From Hermodice carunculata (taxonomy: Eukaryota; Annelida; Polychaeta; Eunicida; Amphinomidae), in assembly GCA_964020975.1 (NCBI GenBank), contig OZ026623.1:74058785-74122784 (forward strand): a DNA stretch of 64,000 nucleotides, read 5' to 3'. Made by a program: the position numbers and the translations under genes. Shown one piece after another: positions 38,095 through 51,157 of this stretch. Under the pieces are notes generated by a model, which searched no databases, was not told the origin of the DNA, and saw nothing but the letters and a program-made list of their open reading frames with translations. Numbering within the stretch: position 1 is the stretch's first letter; every line of letters starts with the position of its first letter.

Positions 38095-38305
38095 GTGCTC
38101 AGTGTCTGTACCATTGTAAGTGTCTATACCTACACTAGTGTCCGAACCTACACTAGTGCACCCATGTCTTTACCTACACCAGTGTATGTAGCTGCGCCAG
38201 TATCTGTACCTGCGGCAGTGTCTGGACCTACACCAGCGTCTGTACCGTTGTAAGTGTCTGGACCTACACTAGTGTCTGAACGTACACTAGTGTCTGTACC
38301 TGAAA
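38095..38305 (+). repeat. 18-bp minisatellite
   Basis: About eleven diverged copies of cctacactagtgtctgta. Because 18 is a multiple of three, all frames stay periodic; one plus-strand frame reads a PTPVSV-like hexapeptide repeat at about 38160-38253. It lies directly 5' of the broken gene at 38370. I see no sign that it is translated. Confidence 0.88.
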
Positions 38306-38627
38306 CAAAGTTTTCCTCACATAAAATGTTAGATACAGTTTTCATATGCGGAAAGAGTGGCCATTTTTTCAAGTTACCGGGCCACTGGTAATTATGAACG
38401 ACAAAGGGAATTTATTATTAAAATGATAGATGAATATGATTGTAAAAGATATCTGGCCAATCTTCTTTCAAAATCAAGGGAACATTCGAGAAAGTATCTA
38501 TTAAAGAACAGACAAAGGTTTAGGGTTTGCAAGGATTTTTTCACGGATGGCCTGGCAATTGGGAGGAAAAACTATAGAAATAGCTTCGAAAAAGGAAACC
38601 TTGGCAGGCACTGATCTAAGTGACAAA

Positions 38628-38641
38628 GGGGGGGGGGGGGG
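38628..38641 (+). repeat. Poly(G) run
   Basis: A G homopolymer of about 14 bp within the pseudogene region; it is prone to assembly error. Confidence 0.85.
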
Positions 38642-39379
38642 CATGTGCGGCCAAATAGAATCTCACAAGATGAGTTGGAAAGAGTTCAAAACCACATTAA
38701 TTCCTTTCCAAAGTTGCATCCCATTACACTCGGAAGATATGAAAACGACATTATTTGGATCCGAAGCTAAATACAAATAAAATGTATGACATGTACAAGG
38801 CAGAAATGGAGGAAAAGCAGAAAGCATGTGATAAAGCATCCATGTATGGGAATTTTTTCGGTAAAAATTTTAATGTATCTCTCCACAAACCCTAAAGAGA
38901 CTAGTGCAGAATCTGTGGTCAGCACCAAGATAAAACTTTTGTTTTACCAGAAGGAGAAGAAAATACCAGAACCATATACAGGACAAAGAAAGGGCCAGGT
39001 GGGGGAAAAAAGCAGATAAAGAGAGAGCTGCAGTAGAAAATACTTTCCGGAGTGCCAACCGTGACCTTCAGATTGTCTGTCTTTGACTGTCTTGACTGTT
39101 TGCACTGATGTCTGCACAATGTATTATGTTAGAAATCTAGCAGCTTATAACTTGACAATTGATGAAAAGGTGTCAGGCAATGGATAATGCTACATTTGGA
39201 AAGAATTTGATGGGAAAAGAAAATCAAATAAAACTGGAACATGTTTGTATAGACACATAACCTCTCTTCCACCTACTGTGAAACATTTATCTTTATTTAG
39301 CGGTAACTGCAGTGGGCAGAATCAAAACCAGTATACCACAATGGCCTTGATGGAAGCTTTGAAAGATTCTTCTTTGCAT

Positions 39380-39944
39380 AATCTCTTTACTGTCATTTTT
39401 GGGTTTGGAATTAATGAATATGGATCATGTGTTTCTGTACTATTTGAAAATTACTTCATTGGCTATGTTGTGCTGTGGGGTTTGTTCTCCGACTCATAGT
39501 TATAGTGGAGGTAGGGTGTGTTTATAATGTTCCAGATTCATAAATATCACAAAAACGATGTAGGCCTACTTTACTCTTTAACTTTAAACTTAGCTGACTG
39601 ACAAGTCGGGAGCACTAAAATTTGATAGGCCTAACAGGTGTCTTTTTATTTTTGGCAGAAGAAATGAGAATTGTCTGTTGGGTGGTTAGGCCTATACATT
39701 TTGGAAAAAGAACTAGTGTCTGCAGCTAATGATGAATATTTCTACGATTGAGAGGACCGGTTTAAAACCACCAGTTGCCTTTTGTGGGTGACTGCCTGTC
39801 TCAAGTGAGGAGTGAAATTTGTTTCTTCACATTGGTATTGGAAAAGAAATGTTGATGCTTTGGCAAGTCTGAAATCTCTTTGCTGTCATTGTTGGGTTTG
39901 GAATTAATGAATATGGATCATGTGTTTCTGTACTAGTTGATCAA
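39380..39944 (-). repeat. Dispersed inverted copy of the 492-bp satellite unit (about 1.15 units)
   Basis: The reverse complement of the array unit, clearly diverged (roughly 90 percent by eye). Its first 60-70 bp (gtttggaattaatgaatatg ... ctgtacta) recur at its end after about 493 bp. It thus holds one full unit plus a short overlap. It interrupts the pseudogene at 38370-40540, whose reading resumes just to its right. Confidence 0.9.
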
Positions 39945-40800
39945 AAATTCCTATTCACAACCCACACCCAGATGGAGGTTGACAGCATGCATGCAGCTAT
40001 TGAAATGGCTCAAGCTAACGTTAAAAAAACCCAAAAAACATCTCCTCTGACTGGTACAATGTAGTTCGCATGGCCAGCAGAAAAAAAACAACATACTATT
40101 ACACCACTAAAATTCACAGATTTCCTTGATTCAAATTTTGCAGACAGCAGGACCATAGCACAAACTTTTACACTGGAAAAAAACTTAATATACTGGTCAA
40201 AGATAAAAATTTTCAGATTGACGAAATATTTTCTTGGTCAAATACTGTGCTAATACAGTTTTGATGATGGTGAGCTCAGGGTCATAAACCTGACAAAAAT
40301 GACTCGGCATAAACAGGAAGAGTTTGTAGCCAGACCTCTGTACAATAGTAAATTACCAATTTCTTTGGACAAGTATCATGATATGGTGGGCCTTTGTTAA
40401 AAAGAAACCATACGTAGACGCTATGTTTCTTTTCACAAGAGTATACCCATACATGGAGATGTAGACAGGACACCTGAGCCTGATTATGCAGAAGGCAGTG
40501 AGGACCCTAAAGCAGAGAAAGATGACTGTTAGTAGGATAGCATGTTACAGTTTTTGTCTCGGCAGCATTAATCAGCTGTCAAAAAGACAAAAGACACTCT
40601 TCCAGGACATCTATATCATACACAGGTCTGTCCATCCATTTGTCAACCAATTAAGTTCACAATGGCATTGTTTATGTACAGTACTAGACAAGGCAGGACT
40701 TCCATGCTTGGTTACGTAATTAAATGGTAATCAATACTAGAAGTTATAATATTTTATATAGCCAAACATCTAGTACTGATTTTTGAGGTATGGCTCCATG

Positions 40801-40833
40801 CAGAAGGTATGGTCGCAAAATAACACAAAAACA
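40801..40833 (+). repeat. 33-bp exact direct repeat, copy 1
   Basis: The stretch starting cagaaggtatggtcgcaaaa is identical to 42672-42704. The flanks outside the 33 bp do not match. Confidence 0.9.
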
Positions 40834-40837
40834 TTTC

Positions 40838-40916
40838 TCTTTCTTTCTTTGTTTCTTTCTCTCTCTCTCTTTTTCTTTCTTTCTTTCTTTCTTTCCTTCC
40901 TTCCTTTCTTTGTTGG
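40838..40916 (+). repeat. Polypyrimidine (TTTC)n tract
   Basis: About 80 bp of almost pure C/T on the plus strand, mixed tttc, ctct and ttcc units. Mirror symmetry is partial, so H-DNA is possible. Confidence 0.9.
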
Positions 40917-42671
40917 TTTATGCATGCTGAAGGAAAACATGTCTGCTTTTATCTTTCTGTCTTCAATATGGTGTGTGTAGAAATGAAATGTAAAAGTATT
41001 GTTCATGTGAAGGGAACATTTATTTTCTATAATGTTATGTTACAGTATAATATTATTGAGTCAAAACCCCACCTTCCATTGAGAACTTGTGGGGATACCT
41101 ATCGATTTCCATTGATAATAGGTCAAAGAAGTGGAAATTACAATAAATTCAGAATTTTAGGAATACTTCATTTCTTTATGAACATTCTGTGGCAAATATA
41201 GTGCATACCAAGTTGCAAACATGTGTTTTGTGATATTGACCTATTTTATCAAGCTTACCAAAGAGATTGATTTAAAGTGACAAGCACAACAACCTGATCA
41301 AGTCCACAGTTTTCAAGCTAGCCCGATATTCGTTGGGGACTTTATATCAAGTTGCTGAAAAGCTTCGTACGTTAGTTATTTGTGGCAGCACCAGATTCTG
41401 TAAAGTTTAAGAATAAAATGAAATAATAATTGACTTATTTTTTATTTTGTTATGCAGACTTTCAGACTAAATTATACCAGAGGCAATATTGTATGACTGT
41501 CTGGGAAAAGGTTGCACATTGTTTATAGTCGTTGTACAGTAGGAAGAATAGAGAAATGCTTCATTTCGAGAAGTGATATTTTTACAGTAAAAATATTTTG
41601 TTTATGTCATACTTCATTAACCTCAGGACACACACTTGTTTCAAATCATTGAGAATAACCCCTGTGCGAGTATACAAGAACAATGGATTTGGCCCGTTAA
41701 TAACTGAAAACACAAGTCACCCCCCAGTGGTGTTACCTGATGTCCTGCAAGGGTGTGGGTATTTTACAAAGAAATATACTAGGAAGATGTAAATTTTCAC
41801 TAAAAACTGCCAACAGATATCAGGGATACATTTTGTATGAAAAATGTTGAAAAGAAGGTTTTTCAGTCACACTTAGTGCTTTACATACTTTAATTCTGAA
41901 ATTCTCAGTCAATGGAGGAATATACATTTTATTCAAATTTATCAAATTTGGCCAGACTTTCTATTGTTCTTCGTATTCACTCATGCATTTCACGCACATA
42001 CACTATTAGATCTAGGTCCTGAATTCATGAGGAAATTGTATATTTTAAGTTCAGTATCTGATCAAGACTAAGTTGCATGGGACAGATAAAACACAAAAAG
42101 TGTGTATGTTGACTTAAAATGGTGTTTTTTTGTGTATAAAATTAATATTTCCCAACCTTTTGCTTCATTTAAGAAAAAGCAAATGATTTAATCAGGCCAT
42201 AAAGGTATGCAGAACCTTCTCGTATATAGAAAACAGTGTGATATAGCTTAAATGATGATAAACAGAAGGAGTCAAGTGACGTGGGCACCTTATGAAATGA
42301 ATTTCCCGTTCTAAATTAACACACAAAATACTGTTTCAGAAGGTGCTAAGCAACTTGAAACCTTTTGCTTACATCAAAATATCATGTTTCTATGACTTTC
42401 AGAAGGAGCTAAAGCATATTGTCCTATTCTGATATTGTCGTAGTATTATGTTACATAGAAATTCATTTGAGGCAAAAGAGGATAGAAGCAAACTGGCAAC
42501 CTTTGTTGCCAAAGTAAAATACAAAACATTGTTGATATCCTTGGTAACATAAGGGGCTAGCTGCATTGAGCACCTTATGTTTCAGAAGTTGTACTCAATA
42601 CATTGGAGCTGGAAGGGGACAATGTATATTAGCACCATACAAGTCTCTTTCAGTCAGGTAGTAAAACCTTA

Positions 42672-42704
42672 CAGAAGGTATGGTCGCAAAATAACACAAA
42701 AACA
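42672..42704 (+). repeat. 33-bp exact direct repeat, copy 2
   Basis: Identical to 40801-40833, 1,871 bp downstream. Confidence 0.9.
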
Positions 42705-43371
42705 GTAAATACGCAATATGGATTTTATGAACTCTTTGCATTTATATTTACCTTTATGTAAGTTTTTGTATGATTTCATGGTCAATCTCAGGAGATTTAC
42801 TTGTAGTTTTCAAACTGAAATTTGTGCAAAGTGCAGTTATTCAGGTAGCACCTTCTTTTTCCAAAGGGACAATATATCATATCATTATTGATGCTCTGAA
42901 ATATTTGAAAAATATGTACTTTTGGTTTCACATATTATCAGCCCCCCCCCCCCCCCATCGTTCCAAAACTATCCTCATTTACAAACCATTGAGTGCTGAA
43001 TCCATAATTTCCAGATGGCAGGCTAGTCCATGTGGGTTAGTCCCTATTGGATATTTTGAAGAGGTAGTATCCAAAATGTATGTGTGATTAGTGCTAAGAG
43101 AAGGTTGATTTGTCGAATGAATGTAATGTACGATGTATAATGGGAATTTTCCAGTGTGAGAATTATCTAAACGTGTAAATACAATCTCTTGATGTTACGA
43201 GCTGTGGGCAGCGGTGGGCCCCAGAATGGGAATATTGTATCTAACACTAAAGATGAATTTAGTGGCAGCGCTGGACAGAAGGGTCTAGGGGGCTGTTGGA
43301 TCAAAGATGGAGCTTAGTGGAGAAGGTTGCCCTGATAGTGGATATAGTAGTTACAAACTACCAGCGGGTAT

Positions 43372-43630
43372 TTATGAATGAGAATCAGAGGGGATGACAG
43401 ATCCGAAAGGATGACTCATCAAGAGTTCAAGAAAGAATGATTCATTCTTATCTAAATAAGGTGTCTCTTGTAAATGTTTAATCATATATAATCCATTATC
43501 ATTAGAAGTGATGTCATCATTCAGAATAGTACTAGTATGATTCATGAATCTATAGTTAAGTCCAATATATCATCATGGGTACCACACAGCCAATTCCTGC
43601 AGTTGTCGATAAATATCTGAAAAAAAAAAT
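43372..43630 (+). repeat. Left inverted terminal repeat of the Polinton fossil
   Basis: Matches the reverse complement of 53235-53470 over about 230 bp, for example cagaggggatgac, ataatccattatca, gaatagtactagtat and gggtaccac, all in the same order. The outer limit is uncertain by some tens of bases. Confidence 0.88.
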
Positions 43631-44178
43631 ACATCAAACCTCTTCCCAACCTGGGAGTTATGGCGAGGCGAGATGCCTCAACGAAGCTGCGAAAAAGGAT
43701 GGCAAATATAAATTGACTCCAGCAGAAATAAAACACCAGCTAAAACGGCCACCCATCTTTACTTTACATTGACCAGCCAGAAGAAATTACGAGACCAACC
43801 GTGTGATCACAGGAAGTATATCGCAACAAGCTGATACTAAACTCATTGACATGACTCGATATTTCAAGCAAAATAATGGCACTCGTTTTGTGTTGACGGT
43901 GATAGACGTGTTTTTAAGATGTTTGTGGGTGGCTTGTTTAAAGAGTAAAAGCAGAAGATACAATTAAAGGACTGGATATTTACAGTTAACAGAAAACTGA
44001 AGTACGATCTGTACACTCCGATAAAGGCAAGGAAAACACGGCTATAAAAGTACAACATTATCATACACAAAAGATATCCACCATTTTGTCAAACAGAATC
44101 AGGCCAAGTCGAATTATGCGGATGTAACCAAAACATGTTTAAAAACGCGTATTTTTCATTATTTTACCAAACATCAAA

Positions 44179-44180
<2 letters not shown>

Positions 44181-44270
<90 letters not shown>
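44181..44270. repeat. (AT)n microsatellite
   Basis: About 45 uninterrupted AT units within the Polinton integrase region. Confidence 0.98.
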
Positions 44271-44274
<4 letters not shown>

Positions 44275-47200
44275 GATCTGGTGTAACCACATAACAATAC
44301 AGTGCATTCGTTTACAGGGTGGACACCAGTGGCTGTCAATAAAAGCAAAAAACAAGTTATATGGAATTGTTTATATGTACCTCCCAAAGCACACAACAGT
44401 TTAATACAGCAAACAAAAACCACCGAATTTCAATTTCAATTAAAAAATTACGTTAAAGTGTCCTATCTACGAGAAAATTTTATCAGGCAATTCGATCAAT
44501 CTTGGTCCAGAGAAATATTTCAAATTGTGAGCCGAAAGATCAGGCAAAACCTTCCCATTTACGAGATACGGGGCTAGAGCGGTGAAAACGTGATGGGTAC
44601 GTTTTACCAGCCCGAACTGCAGAAAATAACATATGGCCCAGATGCCAGCTATTAAATAGACAAGACTTTGAAGGGCATTCGCTGCAAGAACTATTACTAC
44701 GTCAGTGGGCAAAAATTGCCGTCCCGGTAGAAGTCTTGGGTAGACGAACTTCAGATAGACGCTTTAAGGTATCAGAAACATACGTTAGTTTGCTCTGAAA
44801 ATCATCTCCCATCAAAATTGATTTTTTTTCGTTACCTTCTTACTTTTGTGAGAAAATTATGGTTGAAATTGATTCTCACTGTAAGCATTTGTTAAAATTT
44901 AAGTGAGGTGTCAAGAGTTTATTTACATATGCTAATCTTCCAAAGTACCAGCCAGGGTATGTGGAATGAGGTTTGAATTTTCCATTATGCCCACAGTAAC
45001 TGGTCTAATTATGCACCCGTTTATTTAGCAATATAAGCCACAGTCGTACTCATGATCGAAAGAACATTAAGCCTTTCACATATAAAACAAATGTGCTGAA
45101 ACCATACAATGGCTCAAGGTCATGCAAGATAAATTAACAAAATCTACATATCCAATGTATTTCAATGTTTTTGTTCTCAGTGTGACGACACATCTAATGG
45201 CAAGCCATTTGCGTGCTTATACTGTAGACAAAAAATATAGGGAGGGAGCCAGTAGATTTCATGTAATGTCCTGTTACTCATTCAATTCCTCTTTTTCCCG
45301 GCATATTTCGTGGAAACAAATTTTATACATGACACTTTAAATTTTGTGACAGCCTAGCTTAAAAATTATTTGATCTTTCTTACAAATACAGTGGGATTTG
45401 CAAGATAGGAATATAACTTAGAAAGTCATTTCTCACTTTTAAAATATTCCATTTCTTTATACGAGTTTTGAAGCTTCAAAACTGAAGTAGTTGTCCGAAT
45501 CTGTCCCTTTGAACGGTCACAAAAAACTTTCATGTCCAAGGAAAGACCAAGAGTTGACTTCCTTAGTTATGATTTAAGGTACAATTGAGCAAATTTTGAA
45601 GCCTGCCGGTTATATGATTCTGGAAATTGTGTCACAGAATGTAAATGAGACCCCTCTACAAAAGCACCACTCAAATTTGACCATAATAACTTACAACATT
45701 CCTGTTCATGTAAGGAAAAACTGAACACCTGTACAAAACAGAAAATATATAGTTTATGTGTGTAAATGCAAAAGTATAGTTACTTCAGTACATTTTAAAT
45801 GGAACAAAGCAGGTTTCAGAATAGCTCTGCTACCTTAAAAAGGAAATGATGAAGTCTTCATACTTTTCCCTTCGTAGCAATGATTCAAGAGCCACATATC
45901 CTAGCAAAATTGTTATAAAGATCACGGTGAAACTGCCCAATGATCACACTTAGCCGGAAAGTGGACTTGCAGTTTCAGCGAAATTACCATTCCCCATTCG
46001 AGGACGATAAATAGAGGCACTTAGGCACCTGTTTAGCTTTGAATGCATGTACTTCCATGGTTTGCTTTCCCCAATTGTGAGGCGTTTAATCCTCAACAAA
46101 CAAGAGCAAAGGGAGGGTGTCAGACTAACCTTTAACCCCGTATATTACATTTCCATCATTGTACAGGAAGTGGAAGGGATAAACGTACATATGAAGTCTG
46201 ATTCCTCCCAGAATATCACATTTGGTGTGCAGAATCTTCACAGTACACTTAATTTTACAAAAGATTGGTTGTCAATTGATAGCATGGCACTATAGTTGTC
46301 CATGGATATACCATTTCCCTCAACACGCTGATGGCAATTTGCAAGCCACTCTTACAAACAGACCCATCATGGTAGCCAAACCTGTCGATTCCTCTTCAGG
46401 AAATCCAGTTATTTCCATTTAAACAGTTGCACCCATACAGCAAGGGATTGCACAAGCTTCGGCCCAGATGGAAGAAAATAAGAGAACAGAAATACACGCA
46501 ACCCTATCAAACCATCAGTCAACTAGGAGACGCTGAACAAGTAAGAAGCCGAGTCATCCATAGAAAACTCAACCAGACGACTTCAAGTTTTCATAAGCAG
46601 TAGTCTACCCGTGTACAGTCCCCTGATAGCTTTGTTCAATTAACCAGTACAAAACAGCAGAGTGCCCAAAATACAATGGATCGAATACCAGATATTGAAT
46701 TTAGACCTGTCCCAAGATGGTGGTGTTGTGGATTTTGTCAAACCGGGGAGCAGTATGAAGTTTTAAAGTGTACTTATTCAGCAGTAAAGGCCACAATCGC
46801 CATAGCTGATGGGTCACACCTTCCAGCTGTACCGAGTCTCATTGCAGATATTCCTCCTGATGCTAAAGTGGGACTGTCAATATGCTCATGCAAGATCAAC
46901 TGATCAGCTCCTTATAAATCCATGACTGATACTCTGCTAGATATGAAAAATAATGTCAAAGAGCTCAAATGTTTTACAAGGATAGTCAATTCAGACTGCC
47001 TGATCACAATGAGCCTGTGATAGGGGTAAATTTTAGACTGACTCATAGTAGCCAGTACTCCAGACCAGCAAGCAAGTGGATATGCAAGGACCTTTGCTCA
47101 TTTATGAATGTCAACTTGGGCGATATCTGCTTAATGGGATTAAATTGGGCATTAAACTTTTTCCTACTGGTGACCCATTCTGACTAATATCCAACAATCC

Positions 47201-50200
47201 AAGTGCAGATTACAAGGTCATCATTAATAGTGCAACCTTGAAATTATATTTCATCACTCCTGCTACAGAAGTGCTGGCGGCTCATCAAGCTGTTTTAAAC
47301 CAAGACCAAAAGGCCAACAATCTAAATCGGATATTAAGAAATTTTCTCCGCCTCTAGAGCAGTTTTCTGGCTACATTGACGACATATTTCAGGGAATAAT
47401 TCCAATCTGTGTGATCGTAGCCATGACAAATTCGCAAGCTCTGGTGGAAGACTATGCTCTGGACCCTTATTACTTTAAACATTACCATGCAAACTACATT
47501 AATGTCAGCATTAATTGGGAGAGTTTCCCAAACAAGGCCTTGCAACCCATGTTTACCAGTAGCTATACTGTGAGCAATTATATGGATACCTATTCAAGGC
47601 TGTTCGACGATGCTGGCACTGAAAATGTCATTATACATACATATTTCACCAACAGCTACACGCTGTTTTGTTTTGATTTGAATCCTGAACTGATGGATAC
47701 AACAATACATCTTGGCTGCTTCTATGGAAAGTTATCATATGACTGGAACTACAATTTACCCAAGCCCTGCCGGAAGCGGTTACCCTACAGGTCTATGGGT
47801 TATTCGCTTCATGTATCTAGGTTGACAAAGCACAAGATATAAAATTTATGTAAGAACTGGGGCAAATTTGCCAAGCCGATTAATACCGTTGTTATTTAAT
47901 ACCGCTTAGAACCGTCCATAAATATATACATGAATGAAAGAAAGTGTTTTTTCCTGAGGCTAATAAAATACACAAATACGTATTTCTTTCAACATTTTAT
48001 TTTGTATAGCTACAATGATGGAATGGATTCGTTAGATATTATATGATCGTGTTCAGGAAACAAATATGGCTGCCTTTGACAGTCTTCTACTTTCTTGGGA
48101 TGATAGTTCCCAGGAAGGCGTTTTTGTAAAGAACCACCATCTTATACCAATGGCACTTATTACCATTACAAACACAGTAATACCCATTATCATCTCCATG
48201 GTAAAAGTCATGTGGTTTGGTACAGGGGTGAGAGCGGATGATTCCTCCACCCTCTCTGTAAAGTCCCATTCTTGTAGACCTCATTCCATTTTCATTCTTG
48301 CCAGAATTCTGCCAGCTGTTCATGATCAGACTTAATCCAGTTTTATCCAGCTGGATTGCATTTTCACAGAGTTTGTTTTCTTCCCCTTTTAAAACAATGC
48401 ACTTGGCCATGAATTCAAATGCACTTTCTTTCTCTTTAAGAGTATGCTCCGTGTCAGGGGCCGTAAATCAGTCAATGTAGGCTGAGCATCGGGTGCTTTC
48501 TTTTAGAGTCTTGGCCATATCTCTTAGTGCAATATATCAGAAACGTGTTTCCAGTCTACAGGTTCCTCGTCCTTTTTATGGTGCATATACATCAACAGAT
48601 CTGCCACATAAGAACCTGAAATATGTTGCCATAAATTATAATCACTTCTGCTATGGCTAACACTTTGTCCTTGTATGCATCTTCACCAGAAATTTTCTTT
48701 TTGGAGATGATGCAGTAAAAACTGAATGAAACAGAAATTGCATTTTACCTGAATCATCTTGCCGTGTGTGCACTTCCCGAGGTCTGTTAACCAAATTACC
48801 CTAACCTCTGTGACACCTGCGTTTGAAGTTTTAGGCAAATATGTAATCAGGTACTCATCTGGAAATATATATATGTTCTGAGGCAGTATTCATATGCAGA
48901 TGTTGGAGCACTGTCCACCACTAAATAGCCTCTATTGACTCAGGGAGCATCTTCGTAGGCTTCTACTAAACGGTTAGTTTACCTGGGAAACATGTGCCTG
49001 GCTCAGATCCTTATGTGGGATGCATCTCTAGCATTGGGAAACAGAGTCATATATTGGCAGTTTAAGGCTATACTTCTGGCTGGTTTGCCTTGCTCATAAA
49101 CATTATGTAGCACAAATATGATGCTCAAGCTTTGGTGGTGACATCCCTTTTGCAAAAAAAGGCCATAAATTTAGACGGTAAAACATCTGAAGCTGAATCG
49201 TCCATTAAAATGATGAAATAGTCATCTTCAAATTTCCAAGGTCTCTGCTTTAGATAAACATTTGTGAAAGGTTAAATCTGGAATATGTGATTGAATATCC
49301 TGAAATGAATGTTGATCAATGCCACAACAGTAGAGTACTTTCTACTGTGTGGGGTCTACATACACAGAGGATAATTGTTCCGTCACGTGTCTTATCCAGT
49401 GTGCTTTGCTTGCTTGTGTAGGGCTGATGACTGACATGGTCATGCATTGTAGGAAGAGTGGGGCATTATTGGAAGTGATGGTGTCAAGTGATAAACTGAA
49501 GTAACGGCTCCAGTTTTAATAAACATTAGGGTAGGTGATAAACGTATCAGAGTCAACAGCGCATTTTGATGGTCAATTAATGATGGCACAGTTAGCTTGA
49601 AAATGTACCTGGAAAACTTATCACCAGTATCATTTGCCAAATAAGAAGATGCAGAATGGAGCGGTAATTGCACAAAATACAGATAACAAAGTTTATATGG
49701 GAGATTTCATTTTACTGAAAAAAATCAAGAGAGAAGTAACAAAATCGAGAGCAAGTAAGCTATATTTGTAAAGCTAGTGGTGCAATGTCTCTTTAGACTC
49801 AGTCAGTGCTTGCTTTGTTCAGATTCATTGTTGCTGTCTTCGTCCTTCTTCCATGGAAGTTGAAAATATCGTAAGATAGCTCTTGTAGAAGCCTTCTGCA
49901 TAGGGCATATTCGGTGGCTTCTTGGTTATCAAAATCTTCCCTTTCTTGCACAGTGTGTACCGACTTCTTAAGTTTTGGATAGGTTGAATCATTATACATT
50001 CGTCTGGCCCAATCCATCCCACTGAGAAACATATTTGCCATTTTGTTTAGCAGATCAACCTTCCAGTCTGGTATGCTTTCTCAGCACCTGTATCTGATTC
50101 ATCACCTTTTCTCCACATATGCTTGCTTGGCTTTCTCATATGATGGGCTGACATTGTCCTAGACTGAGGTAACCACCTGTTTCCACAGAATGTCATCTCT

Positions 50201-50621
50201 CAAGTCTAATTGATCCTCATGTTCAGTGTCTATTTCACTGTAATGCTTGTACCTCCCCAATAGGTCTTTTACATAGCTGGATGGCATATCTTCTTCAAAA
50301 TCAGTATCGTTTTCAGTTATTACCAAACTGGTTTAATCATCTGAAGAGGCAACATTGTGAAACTGGGATTCCTGACGATCAGGGTAATATTTTATAGAAA
50401 AAAAAATGATCGCAATGATGACAAGCATCTTGCATCTTACTCACTCGATGGCAGATGCAATAATGATGTACTTTTGTCGGTGCGGGACTGTTTTTTTACT
50501 ATTGCTCGCCTTCCACTTATACATATCTCTTCCTTGCCCCTAGGCTTGGAGCATTGTGCGGGAAGGTCCGAGTACTTAAGGAGCAAATGAGCTGCACGTT
50601 CGACTCTTTTAAATCCACAAA

Positions 50622-50642
50622 TACTACTACTACTACTACTAT

Positions 50643-50690
<48 letters not shown>

Positions 50691-50691
50691 C
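50622..50691. repeat. (ACT)n microsatellite
   Basis: About 23 act/tac units with one att interruption, inside the Polinton fossil. Confidence 0.96.
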
Positions 50692-51021
50692 AATGACAAT
50701 AATGATAATGACAACAAGAATAATGATGACATATTATTCCACTGTGCTCCTAAACTCAAAGCACTACTCACCTGGCACTGAGCGGTATTAGGCTTTGTGA
50801 GCTTCTGCTAAGGCTCCGAGAGCTACTCCTCAGGCTCTGAAAAATTAAAAGCAAAAGCGGCGCAAGTTTATATCTTAATAGTAGCCACATTTGTGTATTG
50901 CAATGACGACAAGAGATCCGTGGCATTCTACTGACACTGTATATGCCAAGATGGTTCATTGCCATTGATGGGGCACCTTTTATTACGCTTGCTCTGACAT
51001 GCTCATAGATTCCTCCTTTAT

Positions 51022-51157
51022 GCTCTTAAAGCTGAGAGTGCTGTTTTTAATGCCTGGAGTGTGGCTACTAAACTTTGGCGCACTGCTCCTAAAGCTCAGA
51101 GCGTGACTTCCAAAGCTGAGGGCACTGCTCCTAAAGCTTGGGGCATGGTTCCCAAAG
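51022..51157 (+). repeat. 21-bp degenerate minisatellite
   Basis: Six and a half units of 21 bp, of the form gctcctaaagctcagagcgtg, with moderate divergence. It lies inside the Polinton interval. Similar but less regular sequence occurs near 50745-50845. Confidence 0.8.

Larger units (their letters stand above)
38370..40540 (+). pseudogene. Broken transposon-type gene (DNCxGQN family), split by a 492-bp repeat insertion
   Basis: Separate plus-strand fragments read like one widespread metazoan multi-copy family with a DNCxGQN motif, which I associate from memory with DUF7869. IFSSYRATGNYERQREFI...RVCKDFF lies at 38361-38540 and RHITSLPPTVKHLSLFSGNC followed by SGQNQNQY at about 39251-39340. 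After the inserted repeat come QMEVDSMHAAIEMAQ near 39970-40015 and LTKMTRHKQEEFVARPLYNS near 40290-40350. The fragments are in several frames with stops, so the gene is dead. It may be the coding part of a DNA transposon, but no terminal repeats were found, so that is inference. The usual D of DNC is G here. Confidence 0.65.
40541..43371. other. Unassigned spacer with a long direct repeat pair
   Basis: No gene is recognised. It holds a polypyrimidine tract, a pair of 33-bp exact direct repeats (listed separately) and a C run near 42943-42957. Confidence 0.5.

Noticed and set aside
40834-42671. LTR-type element bounded by the 33-bp direct repeats
   Set aside because: The repeats are far too short for LTRs and no retroelement coding sequence lies between them.
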